Shown here: in pieces, positions 41,900-50,713 of the stretch
Numbering within the stretch: the stretch's first letter is position 1
Layout of the letters: each line of letters begins with the position of its first letter
Assembly (NCBI GenBank): GCA_028712365.1
Contig: JAQTQE010000009.1
Span: 1-58,615, forward strand
Direction: 5' to 3'
DNA from: a bacterium
GTDB taxonomy: Bacteria > CAYTYR01 > UBA6262
DNA: 58,615 nucleotides
Notes under the pieces: model-generated
Told to the model about the DNA's origin: nothing
Seen by the model: only the letters and a program-made list of their open reading frames with translations
The model's database searches: none
Translations under genes and position numbers: made by a program

Positions 41900-42457
41900 G
41901 TGATAACAGCGGGAGATTTTAGAAACGGATTGATCTTTAAATACGAAGGTGAATTATACAAAGTAGTGGAATTCCAGCATCATAAACCAGGCAAAGGCCG
42001 GGCATTTATGCGTTCTAAGATCAAGAATGTGCGCAACGGGTCTGTCCTGGAGAGGACCTTCCGACCTGATGAAAAAATAGAGAATATCACTTTGGAACTG
42101 CAAAAAATGCAATTTATGTATAAGCAGAATGACCGGTATGCCTTTATGGACCAGTCTACGTATGAACAGGTAGAAATTGACAAGGACCATTTAGGGGACA
42201 ATGCGCAGTTCTTGAAAGAAGGACTGGAAGTTACGGTGGTTAAGCATGAAGGAGAAATTATTGGCGTTGATTTGCCCATTACTATTGAGCTGAAAGTGAC
42301 CTATACTGAACCAGGATTGAAAGGGGACACCGTATCGTCTACCTATAAAGCTGCCACTGTTGAAACCGGGGCAGTGATCAAAGTACCGCTTTTCATAGCC
42401 ATTGGAGATGTAGTTGTTATTGATACAAGGAACGGCGAATACCAATCAAGAGCTTAA
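41900..42457 (+). CDS. efp: Translation elongation factor P
   Basis: 185 residues, GTG start with AGGGGAG 7 nt upstream. KOW-like domain I with the modifiable-loop Lys in HHKPGKGRAF, then two OB domains: TYEQVEIDKDHLGD, and the C-terminal IKVPLFIAIGDVVVIDTRNGEYQSRA. Relieves ribosome stalling at polyproline. EpmA/YmfI-type modification genes are not seen here. Confidence 0.97.
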   Translation: MITAGDFRNGLIFKYEGELYKVVEFQHHKPGKGRAFMRSKIKNVRNGSVLERTFRPDEKIENITLELQKMQFMYKQNDRYAFMDQSTYEQVEIDKDHLGDNAQFLKEGLEVTVVKHEGEIIGVDLPITIELKVTYTEPGLKGDTVSSTYKAATVETGAVIKVPLFIAIGDVVVIDTRNGEYQSRA

Positions 42458-42466
42458 AATAGTTTG

Positions 42467-42514
42467 CCAGTAAAAGCGAGAAGCAGTCAAAACGAAGAAC
42501 AGTAATAATAGGGT
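42467..42514 (+). repeat. Degenerate 16-nt tandem repeat, 3 units
   Basis: CCAGTAAAAGCGAGAA / GCAGTCAAAACGAAGA / ACAGTAATAATAGGGT. Same unit as at 43155. It runs directly into the palindromic repeat copy B. Confidence 0.75.
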
Positions 42515-42615
42515 GAAGGTTGTAGAGGTAGGTATGGAAGTAGGTCTAAAGTCTTTGGTTTAGAGCCTAATTTCTATAGACTTCAGACTAAACTTACTTC
42601 CAAAACATACACCTA
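42511..42615 (+). repeat. ~100-bp palindromic repeat, copy B
   Basis: GGGTGAAGGTTGTAGAGGTA, GGTATGGAAGTAGGT, GTTTAGAGCCTAA, CAGACTAAACTTACTTCC, AACATACACC. After it, to 42670, inverted 16-mer traces (ACTGTTCCTCGTACTGACTG) lead up to accB. Confidence 0.85.
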
Positions 42616-42677
42616 ATAACTGTTCCTCGTACTGACTGTAGTTATATTTTACTGTTTCTCGCACTTGAGGAGGAAAA

Positions 42678-43151
42678 ATGGATACCAAAGAGATCAAAAA
42701 GTTCCTGGAGATCATTGCGGACACGGATATTGTAGAGCTGAACTGGGAAAAAGACGGTCAGAAGATCGGTTTTCGAAAAAATGAAGGAGCGGTCTTGTCC
42801 CCGCCGATCGAAGAAACACCTTCCGGTGATACTCTCAAGAGCAATGGGAATGGCAACGGCAAAGACAAAGACCAGGTCGCTCACGTAGAAGTTTCCCAAA
42901 ACTATCATACTATCAAATCCACCATGGTGGGGACATTTTTTGTGGCTCCAACTCCGGATTCTCCTCCCTATATCCAGGAAGGCACCGTGCTCAAGAAAGG
43001 CCAGAAGATAGCAGTGATCGAAGCTATGAAGATCATGAAAGACGTAGTGTCTGACAGTGACGGCAAAGTGATCAAGATCTTGCTTGAAAACGGCCATCAC
43101 GTAGAATATGGCCAGCCGATCTTTACAATACAGCTCCACCCTACGGAGTAG
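42678..43151 (+). CDS. accB: Biotin carboxyl carrier protein of acetyl-CoA carboxylase
   Basis: 157 residues. N-terminal helical part (MDTKEIKKFLEIIADTDIVE), a linker rich in Gly/Asn/Lys, and a C-terminal biotinyl domain with the modified Lys in IEAMKIMKDV, preceded by the thumb sequence TFFVAPTPDSPPY. GAGGAGG SD. Partner of AccC, 120 nt downstream. accA and accD are not in the window. Confidence 0.96.
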   Translation: MDTKEIKKFLEIIADTDIVELNWEKDGQKIGFRKNEGAVLSPPIEETPSGDTLKSNGNGNGKDKDQVAHVEVSQNYHTIKSTMVGTFFVAPTPDSPPYIQEGTVLKKGQKIAVIEAMKIMKDVVSDSDGKVIKILLENGHHVEYGQPIFTIQLHPTE

Positions 43152-43154
43152 TTT

Positions 43155-43218
43155 CCAGTAAGAACGAAAAGCAGTCAAGACGAAAGGCAGTAATAGCGAG
43201 AAGCAGTAAATAAAGATT
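43155..43218 (+). repeat. Degenerate 16-nt tandem repeat, 4 units
   Basis: CCAGTAAGAACGAAAA / GCAGTCAAGACGAAAG / GCAGTAATAGCGAGAA / GCAGTAAATAAAGATT, exact 16-nt spacing, followed by an inverted unit (TTACTGCATTTGATTTGACTG). Lies between accB and accC. Confidence 0.85.
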
Positions 43219-43271
43219 AGCTCTTACTGCATTTGATTTGACTGGCAACTGTCTTTAAAAAAGGAGAAAAA

Positions 43272-44630
43272 ATGTTTAAAAAGATACTGATCGCTAATCG
43301 CGGTGAAATAGCTTTGCGCATTATCCGGGCTTGCAAGGAAATGGGTATCCGCACCGTAGCAGTACACTCTGAAGAGGACCGGGAATCACTACATGTGAAA
43401 TGTGCCGATGAAAGCGTTTGCATCGGCCCGGCCCAGTCATCCGAAAGCTACTTAAATATCCCTAACATCATCAGCGCGGCAGAGATCACCGGTGCTGACG
43501 CGATCCATCCCGGCTATGGATTTTTAGCTGAGAATTCATATTTCGCCGAAGTCTGCGAAAGTTGTAATATAAAATTCATCGGGCCCTCCAAGGAAGCGAT
43601 CCTGAAAATGGGTGATAAGGTCCAAGCCAGGGCGATCATGGAAAAAGCCGGGGTTCCGATCATACCAGGCAGTGAAGGAGTGATCTCCCGGGCTGAAGAA
43701 GCCCTGAAGTTGGTTAAAAAAGTAAAATATCCGGTGATCGTAAAAGCAGCCGGTGGCGGCGGCGGCAAGGGCATGCGTATCGTACAAAATGAAGAAGCCC
43801 TGAAAAACGCGATTTTAACCGCTCAAAATGAAGCCAAAAGGGCTTTTGGCAATCCGGAAGTATATATTGAGAAATATGTTGAAGAACCACGGCATATCGA
43901 GTTCCAGATCATGGCTGATAATAAAGGACATGTAGTGTATCTGCCGGAACGGGATTGTTCCATCCAGCGCCGGTACCAGAAACTACTGGAAGAATCTCCT
44001 TCCACGTTTATCTCTGACAAACTACGCAAGAAAATGGGCAAAGCAGCCTGCCGCGCGGCTAAAGCCGTCAAATATGTAACCGTAGGCACAGTGGAATTCC
44101 TGGTGGATAAACACGGCCATTACTATTTTATGGAAATGAATACCCGTATCCAGGTAGAGCATCCCGTGAGTGAGCTGGTTACCGGCATTGACCTGGTGAA
44201 AGAGCAAATAAGGTTGGCAGCCGGGGAATGCCTGGACATTGACCAGGATGATATAGAAATTCAAGGCCATGCCATCGAATGCCGCGTCAATGCTGAAGAC
44301 AGTGAAAAAGATTTTATCCCTTCACCGGGGAAGATCACCAAATTCCAGGTGCCGGGCGGACCCGGGGTGCGGGTAGATACCCATGTTTATACCGGTTATA
44401 CCATTCCACCCTATTATGACTCCATGATCGCCAAGATCCTGACCTACGGGCATGACCGGAACGAAGCCATAATCCGTATGCAACGGGCCTTGAGCGAATT
44501 TGTCATTGAAGGAGTAAAAACCACGATCCCGTTCCATTTGCGCATCCTGGATAACCAGCACTTCAAAAAAGGCGAAGTATATACTAATTTTATCCAGAAA
44601 AGGATCATTGAAGAGGTCGCTAAACAATAA
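43272..44630 (+). CDS. accC: Acetyl-CoA carboxylase, biotin carboxylase subunit
   Basis: 452 residues. N-terminal [24 protein letters not shown]-grasp GGGGGKGMR, active-site [24 protein letters not shown] (cited in two parts: [18 protein letters not shown]) and the C-terminal domain [17 protein letters not shown]. Carboxylates biotin on AccB. AAGGAG SD. Confidence 0.97.
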   Translation: MFKKILIANRGEIALRIIRACKEMGIRTVAVHSEEDRESLHVKCADESVCIGPAQSSESYLNIPNIISAAEITGADAIHPGYGFLAENSYFAEVCESCNIKFIGPSKEAILKMGDKVQARAIMEKAGVPIIPGSEGVISRAEEALKLVKKVKYPVIVKAAGGGGGKGMRIVQNEEALKNAILTAQNEAKRAFGNPEVYIEKYVEEPRHIEFQIMADNKGHVVYLPERDCSIQRRYQKLLEESPSTFISDKLRKKMGKAACRAAKAVKYVTVGTVEFLVDKHGHYYFMEMNTRIQVEHPVSELVTGIDLVKEQIRLAAGECLDIDQDDIEIQGHAIECRVNAEDSEKDFIPSPGKITKFQVPGGPGVRVDTHVYTGYTIPPYYDSMIAKILTYGHDRNEAIIRMQRALSEFVIEGVKTTIPFHLRILDNQHFKKGEVYTNFIQKRIIEEVAKQ

Positions 44631-44680
44631 TCTATATAAAGCAGTCTTAAGTGATAAAACTTTCTTCAATAGGGGTAATG

Positions 44681-45253
44681 ATGAAAGAAATAATCAGTAA
44701 AATATTAGCAGCGCATGAAAAGGCCTGCCAGAATGTGGCCAAAAACAATATCGGCGATATAGAAAAGATCACTAAAGCCATTATTAATTGTTATCGCCAA
44801 GGTGGTAAAGTTATTTTCTTTGGTAACGGCGGCAGCGCGGCTGACGCCCAGCATTTAGCCACCGAGCTGGTTTGCCGGCTTAAATTAGAGCGTAAAGCGC
44901 TCCCAGCCATGGCTCTGAATACTAACAACAGCCTTTTGACCGCCCAAGGTAACGATTATGGCTTTGAAACTATTTTTTCGCGTCAAATAGAAGCTTTCGC
45001 CGCTAAAAACGATGTGATCATTGGTATCAGCACCAGCGGTAATTCGGAAAACGTCATGAAAGCGATCGTCCTGGCCAACAAGCTGGGATGCACGACAATT
45101 GGTTTCAGCGGCGGCGATGGAGGGATGCTGGCCAAGACCGCGGAACTCAACTTAGTCGTGTCCAGTAATATTACCCAGCATGTGCAAGAGATGCATATTA
45201 CTGTCGGGCATATTATTTGCGAATTAGTGGAAGAAGCAATAGCCAGACAATAG
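44681..45253 (+). CDS. gmhA: Phosphoheptose isomerase (SIS domain)
   Basis: 190 residues from ATG 44681 (AGGGG 5 nt upstream; ATG 44678 and a GTG at 44651 are alternatives). SIS fold: FFGNGGSAADAQHLATELV, GISTSGNSENVMKAI, and QHVQEMHITVGHIICELVE with the zinc/catalytic His. Converts sedoheptulose-7-P to heptose-7-P for LPS core. rfaE2 follows. Confidence 0.95.
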   Translation: MKEIISKILAAHEKACQNVAKNNIGDIEKITKAIINCYRQGGKVIFFGNGGSAADAQHLATELVCRLKLERKALPAMALNTNNSLLTAQGNDYGFETIFSRQIEAFAAKNDVIIGISTSGNSENVMKAIVLANKLGCTTIGFSGGDGGMLAKTAELNLVVSSNITQHVQEMHITVGHIICELVEEAIARQ

Positions 45254-45283
45254 GTATAAAGGTTTAAAGGTATAGAGGTATAA
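45252..45283 (+). repeat. 8-nt tandem repeat at the rfaE2 ribosome-binding region
   Basis: AGGTATAA/AGGTTTAA/AGGTATAG/AGGTATAA, then AGAGGAA and ATG. Each unit begins AGG, so several SD-like sites are stacked in front of rfaE2; the first overlaps the gmhA stop. Confidence 0.8.
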
Positions 45284-45290
45284 AGAGGAA

Positions 45291-45779
45291 ATGATAACTG
45301 CCAAGAGTAAAGTAATTGAGAGAAAAAAACTGGCCAAATTACTTGCCAGGTTAAGAAATAAAGGGAAAAAGATAGTTTTTACTAATGGCTGTTTTGACCT
45401 TTTACATGCCGGGCATGTCCGTTATTTGAACAAAGCCAGGAAATATGGGGATTTGCTGGTAGTAGCGATCAATACCGATGCTTCAGTGCGACGCTTAAAA
45501 GGGAACAATCGCCCGCTTGTGCCGCAGCGGGAAAGAGCAGAGGTTCTTGGCGGCCTGGCCGCGGTTGATTATGTTACTTTTTTTAATGAAGAAACTCCGG
45601 AAGCCATTATCCATGAACTTAAGCCCCAGGTCCTGGCTAAAGGCGCTGATTACAAGATCAAGGATATAGTTGGTAACACCTTTATGAAAAGTAATAACGG
45701 CCAGGTGGTTCGCATCCCGTTATCCAAAGGGCAATCGACCACTAATATTATCAAAGATATAGTGCGCAAATATGGCTAA
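45291..45779 (+). CDS. rfaE2: Heptose-1-phosphate adenylyltransferase (RfaE2 / HldE C-terminal type)
   Basis: 162 residues. Nucleotidyltransferase motif TNGCFDLLHAGHVRYL (HxGH), KGNNRPLVPQRERAEVLGGL and ADYKIKDIVG, as in the adenylyltransferase half of HldE. A separate kinase half (RfaE1) is not in the window. Makes ADP-heptose. Its stop overlaps thiD2 by 8 nt. Confidence 0.94.
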   Translation: MITAKSKVIERKKLAKLLARLRNKGKKIVFTNGCFDLLHAGHVRYLNKARKYGDLLVVAINTDASVRRLKGNNRPLVPQRERAEVLGGLAAVDYVTFFNEETPEAIIHELKPQVLAKGADYKIKDIVGNTFMKSNNGQVVRIPLSKGQSTTNIIKDIVRKYG

Positions 45780-46182
45780 AAGACAGGACATTTACCGGGT
45801 TTTGGATGCTAATATCAATCGTGCCCGAGAAGGACTCAGGGTCCTGGAGGATGTGGCGCGATTTATTTTTAATGACCGGAAAACAACGCAGCTGCTGCGT
45901 TCCTGCCGTCATGATTTGGATCAAAGCGCCAGGAAGATCTACCCGCAATTAATCGCCGCCAGGGATTCAGGTGATGATCTGGGGCGCACCTTCAAAGAAC
46001 CTAAGAGAAAAGATTTATTAGGTTTGACCGTGGCTAATTTCAAGCGGGTGGAAGAAGCCGTCAGGGTCCTGGAGGAATTCGCCAAATTATTCGGGGCCAG
46101 GCAAGGGCGTATTTTTAAGAAGATCAGGTTCAATATGTACCAGGCTGAAAAAATAATAGTGCTAAAGGGGAAATATAAATGA
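45772..46182 (+). CDS. thiD2: ThiD2-type HMP-phosphate kinase domain
   Basis: 136 residues. RVLDANINRAREGLRVLEDVARF and DLGRTFKEPKRKDLLGLTVA match the domain otherwise fused to the N-terminus of ThiE in cyanobacteria and others (PF17792), shown to act as an alternative HMP-P kinase. Here it is a free-standing protein, overlapping thiC by 4 nt; the pairing with the HMP-P synthase supports the assignment. Confidence 0.86.
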   Translation: MAKRQDIYRVLDANINRAREGLRVLEDVARFIFNDRKTTQLLRSCRHDLDQSARKIYPQLIAARDSGDDLGRTFKEPKRKDLLGLTVANFKRVEEAVRVLEEFAKLFGARQGRIFKKIRFNMYQAEKIIVLKGKYK

Positions 46183-47462
46183 CGCAAATGGAATTGGCTC
46201 GGGCAGGTAAGACCACCCAGGAAATGCGCGCTGTTGCCCGGCAAGAAGGCCTGGCCGCGGAATTGATCAGGCAACTGGTGGCTAAAGGCCAGGTAGCGAT
46301 CATAAAAAACAGGATCCATAAAAAAAGCGGGTTTAAGATCTGCGGTGTCGGCCGGCATCTGCGCACCAAGATCAATGCCAATATCGGGACCAGCCCCAGG
46401 CAAAAATCGGCATCCCAGGAAAGAAAGAAACTGGCCGCCTGCGTGAAATATGGCGCTGACGCTGTAATGGATCTTTCCACGGGCGGGGATCTGCGGCTGA
46501 TGAGAAGGGATATCCTGCGGGAATCGACCATACCCTTAGGTACAGTGCCGATCTACCAGGCGGTAGTTGACACGGTGCGCCATAATAAAAGTGTGCCCAT
46601 GATGAAAGCTGAGACTCTCTTTGAAGTCATTGAAGAACAATGCCGGGACGGGGTTGATTTTATTACTGTGCATTGCGGCGTTACCAGGAAGGTGATAGAT
46701 ACCCTGCGGAAACATAAAAGAGTAATGGGCATGGTCAGCCGCGGTGGGACTTTTTTGGCTGAATGGGTGGTCTGCAATAAAAAAGAAAATCCTTTATATG
46801 AACACTATGATCGCCTATTGGATATCGCTTATAAATACGACGTGGTCCTGAGTTTGGGAGATGGTTTAAGGCCAGGCTGCGGCGCCGATGCCACAGACCA
46901 GTCTCAAATCGCGGAGCTGAAGATCCTCGGTGAACTGGCCAGGCGAGCCTGGCGGCGCAATGTCCAGGTGATGGTCGAAGGGCCAGGGCATGTGCCTTTG
47001 AACCAGATCGAAAAAAATATCATTTTACAGAAAAAGTTATGCGCTGGCGCGCCATTTTATGTGCTGGGTCCGCTGGTTACTGACATTGCTCCCGGCTATG
47101 ATCATATCTCCTGCGCCATCGGCGGCGCGTTAGCAGCGAGTTACGGAGCCGACTTCTTATGTTACGTCACGCCGGCCGAACATCTGCGTTTGCCTGATAT
47201 TACTGACGTTAAAGACGGTATCATGGCTTCACGTATAGCTGCTCATGCCGCGGATATTGTTAAAGGGGTAAGCGGCGCGGCTGCTTGGGACAAGAAAATG
47301 TCTATTGCCCGTAAGGCCCTGGATTGGAAAACGCAGAGCAGTCTTAGTCTTGACCCGGAAAAATTCACTAATAAAAAAACTAAAATGCATTTACGCGATA
47401 AATTTGGCTGTACCATGTGCGGTGAATTCTGTTCCATGAAGGAAATGGATAAATTCCTATGA
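46179..47462 (+). CDS. thiC: Phosphomethylpyrimidine synthase ThiC
   Basis: 427 residues, the short prokaryotic form. Converts AIR to HMP-P using SAM and a [4Fe-4S] cluster. Motifs: MDLSTGGDL, IPLGTVPIYQ, DFITVHCGV, SLGDGLRPGCGADATDQSQ, EGPGHVPLNQI, and the cluster-binding C-terminus CTMCGEFCSMKEM (CX2CX4C). No TPP riboswitch is visible upstream, since the gene is embedded in an operon behind rfaE2 and thiD2. Confidence 0.97.
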   Translation: MTQMELARAGKTTQEMRAVARQEGLAAELIRQLVAKGQVAIIKNRIHKKSGFKICGVGRHLRTKINANIGTSPRQKSASQERKKLAACVKYGADAVMDLSTGGDLRLMRRDILRESTIPLGTVPIYQAVVDTVRHNKSVPMMKAETLFEVIEEQCRDGVDFITVHCGVTRKVIDTLRKHKRVMGMVSRGGTFLAEWVVCNKKENPLYEHYDRLLDIAYKYDVVLSLGDGLRPGCGADATDQSQIAELKILGELARRAWRRNVQVMVEGPGHVPLNQIEKNIILQKKLCAGAPFYVLGPLVTDIAPGYDHISCAIGGALAASYGADFLCYVTPAEHLRLPDITDVKDGIMASRIAAHAADIVKGVSGAAAWDKKMSIARKALDWKTQSSLSLDPEKFTNKKTKMHLRDKFGCTMCGEFCSMKEMDKFL

Positions 47463-48589
47463 TTTTGCGCGCTGCGGGTTACTTACTGGCTTCAATCTTG
47501 ATCCTGACTGGTTGCCAGGGTAAAGAAAAGTCAAATATCGCTTTTGGCCCTAAAGAATTGGCTATCGGTATCGTCCTGCCGGAAACAGGTCAATACGCGG
47601 AAATTGGCAGAAATGCCAAGCAGGGAATAGAATTTGCCATTGATGAAATAAACCGGATCGGCGGGGTCCGCGGTACGGTTATCAAAGCGGTATTTATTGA
47701 CGATAATAGTCAGCCGGCCAAAACTGCCCAGGCAGTGAGTGACCTGGCTGAACATAATGAAGTAATAGCGATCATCGGCGGCATGACTGATGAATTGGCT
47801 TTTGCCGGGGCGATCCAGGCTAATCGCCGGAAACTAGTGTTCATTACCCCGGCCGCGGGAGCGATCGGTATCCCTGAGATTGGCCCGTATATTTTCCGGA
47901 ACAGGATCAATTACAGCGTTAACGCGGCAAGATTGATCGAGTACCTGTTCCAGATAGAAGGAAAACGCACGTTCGGTATTATATACCCGTTTAATGAATA
48001 TGGCGTCAACATGGCCGAAATAGCAGCGCGCCGGATCAGGGAATTGGGAGGTATACTGGCCGGGAAAGAATCTTACACTGTTGATGTCTACAACTTTAAT
48101 TCAACTATTGCCAAGATAGGCAACAGGGACCTGCAAGTGCTTTTCTTACCCTGTTATGCGACTGAACTGCCGGGGATCGCCCAGCAAGTATACCAAAGCG
48201 GGCTCAGGACGATGTTGGCCGGAGTTAATTCCTGGACCAATGACGGTAAGGTGAGCCGGGGGAGCGAGTTCCTGGAAGGAGCGGTCTATACGACCAGCTT
48301 TTATGTAGACAGTCATAACCAGAATGTGATGGGCTTTGTGCAGCAATACAAACAGAAATTCGGTGCCACGCCGGATAGTTTAGCAGCCCATTGCGTTGAT
48401 ACGGTACGTTTACTCGCGCAATGCGTATATGCCGGCGGCTTTAACCGTGAGAACATTAAAAATGAATTACAGCGCATTAAGGACTTTCCCGGACTGACCG
48501 GAAAGACCACTTTTGGCAATAACCGGGATGCGGAAAAACAACTGTTATTCTTGACTGTAAATGGCGGGAAAATAGATAAAATACAGTAA
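47459..48589 (+). CDS. Solute-binding lipoprotein, branched-chain amino acid (LivJ) type
   Basis: 376 residues, ATG overlapping the thiC stop by 4 nt. Lipoprotein signal with lipobox LTGC (Cys19). Type I periplasmic-binding fold: IGIVLPETGQYAEIGRNAKQG, VIAIIGGMTDELAFAGA, KLVFITPAAG, RTFGIIYPFNEYGVNMA, GKTTFGNNRDAEKQLLFLTV. No permease or ATPase gene accompanies it. Ligand unknown; the tight coupling to thiC makes a thiamine- or pyrimidine-related ligand conceivable, but the fold family normally binds amino acids. Confidence 0.92.
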   Translation: MILRAAGYLLASILILTGCQGKEKSNIAFGPKELAIGIVLPETGQYAEIGRNAKQGIEFAIDEINRIGGVRGTVIKAVFIDDNSQPAKTAQAVSDLAEHNEVIAIIGGMTDELAFAGAIQANRRKLVFITPAAGAIGIPEIGPYIFRNRINYSVNAARLIEYLFQIEGKRTFGIIYPFNEYGVNMAEIAARRIRELGGILAGKESYTVDVYNFNSTIAKIGNRDLQVLFLPCYATELPGIAQQVYQSGLRTMLAGVNSWTNDGKVSRGSEFLEGAVYTTSFYVDSHNQNVMGFVQQYKQKFGATPDSLAAHCVDTVRLLAQCVYAGGFNRENIKNELQRIKDFPGLTGKTTFGNNRDAEKQLLFLTVNGGKIDKIQ

Positions 48590-48594
48590 TAACA

Positions 48595-48702
48595 GGGTGA
48601 AGGTTGTGGAAGTAGGTATGGAAGTAGGTTTTAAGTTTGTAGTTTAGAGCCTAACACCCATAGACCTCAGACCAAACTTACTTCCAAAACTTACACCTCA
48701 TA
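48595..48702 (+). repeat. ~100-bp palindromic repeat, copy C
   Basis: GGGTGAAGGTTGTGGAAGTA, GGTATGGAAGTAGGTTTT, GTTTAGAGCCTAACACCC, CAGACCAAACTTACTTCC, ACTTACACC; preceded by CAGTAATAACA and followed to 48750 by inverted 16-mers (CTGTTCTTCGTACTTA/CTGG...), in the gap before pckG. Confidence 0.85.
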
Positions 48703-48770
48703 ACTGTTCTTCGTACTTACTGGCAACTGTTACTCGCACTTACTGGCATACTGATAAAAAAGGAGCAACA

Positions 48771-50549
48771 ATGAACAAACACAAAAAGCTGAAAAAATGG
48801 GTAGATGAATGCGCCAAAATGTGCCAGCCTGACAAAGTTCTCTGGATCACTGGCTCTGAAGAAGAAAGAGTCACCTTGGAACAGCAGGCTTGCGATACAG
48901 GCGAAATTATTCGTTTGAACCAGGAACTGATGCCTGGCTGTCTTTATCACCGGACCGCCCCTAATGATGTGGCGCGCACCGAAGACCTGACCTTCATCTG
49001 TACCAGCAAAAAAGATGATGCCGGCCCGAATAATAACTGGATGCTGCCCAAAGAAGCTTATCACCGGGCCAGGGAGATTTTTACCGGCTCAATGCGCGGC
49101 CGGACCATGTATGTCATTCCATTCTCGATGGGTCCGGTAGGTTCGCCTTTCAGCAAGATCGGCGTAGAGCTGACCGATAGTATTTATGTAGTGCTGAATA
49201 TGCGGATCATGACCAGGGTTGGGACCAAAGTCCTGGAACAGCTTGGCACTACCAGTGAATTTACTAAATGCCTGCACAGTAAAGCGCAGTTGGACATTAC
49301 CAAACGGCTGATCCTGCATTTCCCTGAAGACAATGCTATCTGGAGCGTAGGCAGTGGCTACGGCGGAAATGTTTTACTGGGTAAGAAATGCTTAAGCTTA
49401 AGGATTGCCAGCCACATTGCCAGGAAAGAAAGCTGGTTGGCTGAACATATGCTGATCATGGGCGTGGAAGAGCCTGGCGGCAAGATCGATTATATCGCTG
49501 CCGCTTTTCCCAGCGCTTGCGGCAAGACCAATTTAGCTATGCTTATCCCGCCAGAAGGTTTAAAAGTAAAGGGTTACAAAGTTTGGACCGTAGGCGACGA
49601 TATTGCCTGGATGCGGGTTGATACTGACGGGGCCCTATGGGCGGTAAATCCTGAATCAGGGTTTTTCGGCGTAGCTCCCGGGACGAATTCCAAAACCAAT
49701 CCCAATATGATGGAAGCGATCAAAAAGAACACTATTTATACCAATGTGCTCCTTAAAATGGACGGTACCGTCTGGTGGGAAGAAGGCGATGGCCCTGTTC
49801 CTTCTGAGGGGATCGACTGGATGGGACGTCCCTGGAAACCTGGATTAAAAGACGAAAAGGGAAATATTATTAAAGGCGCCCATGCCAACAGCCGTTTTAC
49901 AGTCCCGGCCAAGCAATGTCCTTCTATCTCTTATCGCCTGGAACATCATCACGGAGTGCCGATCTCCGCGATTGTTTTCGGCGGACGCCGGGCGCATCTG
50001 GCGCCGCTGGTATATGAATCGTTTAGTTGGCAGCACGGCGTCTATGTTGGCGCTACTATGGCCAGTGAACGCACTGCCGCGCAGTTCGGCAAGCAGGGTG
50101 AGATAAGACGTGACCCTATGGCCATGTTCCCATTTTGCGGCTATAATATGGCTGATTATTTTGGCCACTGGTTAAAAATGGGAGAAAAGATAGAAAAAAA
50201 GCCTAAAATATTCAATGTGAACTGGTTCCGGGTGGATGAAGATGGGAAGTTCCTCTGGCCAGGTTATGGTGAGAACCTGCGGGTACTGGAATGGATCCTA
50301 TCCCGCTGCCGCGGTGAAATAGACGCGCAGAAAACACCGATCGGCTATGTGCCGCGTCCTCAGGATATAGACTTGAATGGCTTAAAAATTAACGAAAAGA
50401 CCATGGATAAACTGGTAGCAGTGGACAAAAATGAATGGCTGGAAGAGCTGAAAGGCCACAAACAGTTCTTTGACCAATTTGGCGATCGCATGCCTAAAGC
50501 CATCTGGGATGAATATGAAGGCTTGAAACAACGGTTGGAAAGCAAATAG
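48771..50549 (+). CDS. pckG: Phosphoenolpyruvate carboxykinase (GTP)
   Basis: 592 residues. Interconverts oxaloacetate + GTP and PEP + CO2 + GDP. Kinase-1 loop FPSACGKTNLAML (the hypervariable Ser/Ala-Cys-Gly-Lys form of GTP-PEPCK), kinase-2 VGDDIAWM, substrate loop HANSRFTVPAKQCPS and AIVFGGRRAHLAPLVYES. Size and motifs exclude the ATP form. AAGGAGCAA SD. A rho-independent terminator follows. Confidence 0.97.
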   Translation: MNKHKKLKKWVDECAKMCQPDKVLWITGSEEERVTLEQQACDTGEIIRLNQELMPGCLYHRTAPNDVARTEDLTFICTSKKDDAGPNNNWMLPKEAYHRAREIFTGSMRGRTMYVIPFSMGPVGSPFSKIGVELTDSIYVVLNMRIMTRVGTKVLEQLGTTSEFTKCLHSKAQLDITKRLILHFPEDNAIWSVGSGYGGNVLLGKKCLSLRIASHIARKESWLAEHMLIMGVEEPGGKIDYIAAAFPSACGKTNLAMLIPPEGLKVKGYKVWTVGDDIAWMRVDTDGALWAVNPESGFFGVAPGTNSKTNPNMMEAIKKNTIYTNVLLKMDGTVWWEEGDGPVPSEGIDWMGRPWKPGLKDEKGNIIKGAHANSRFTVPAKQCPSISYRLEHHHGVPISAIVFGGRRAHLAPLVYESFSWQHGVYVGATMASERTAAQFGKQGEIRRDPMAMFPFCGYNMADYFGHWLKMGEKIEKKPKIFNVNWFRVDEDGKFLWPGYGENLRVLEWILSRCRGEIDAQKTPIGYVPRPQDIDLNGLKINEKTMDKLVAVDKNEWLEELKGHKQFFDQFGDRMPKAIWDEYEGLKQRLESK

Positions 50550-50582
50550 GGCCTTTTTAGCGCTATATTTTGTATACAATTT

Positions 50583-50614
50583 AAACACCACTGCTAGCGG
50601 CAGTGGTGTTTTTA
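50583..50614 (+). terminator. Rho-independent terminator of pckG
   Basis: AAACACCACTGC/GCAGTGGTGTTT, 12-bp stem, 5-nt loop, followed by TTTTTATT. Confidence 0.92.
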
Positions 50615-50636
50615 TTATTTAGGTCGTAATTATATA

Positions 50637-50666
50637 TTGACAAGAAAACAGGTATAGGAGTATAAA
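50637..50666 (+). promoter_or_regulatory. Promoter for the phosphodiesterase gene
   Basis: TTGACA (50637-50642), 18-nt spacer, TATAAA (50661-50666). Confidence 0.65.
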
Positions 50667-50713
50667 TAAATCGGAAATGCTCGAGTGAGCTGGCATATTA
50701 TGGGAGAGCTATT

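Noticed and set aside
45700-46178. TPP riboswitch expected upstream of thiC
   Set aside because: No THI-box sequence (CTGAGA...ACCTGATCTGG) is seen; the interval is coding.
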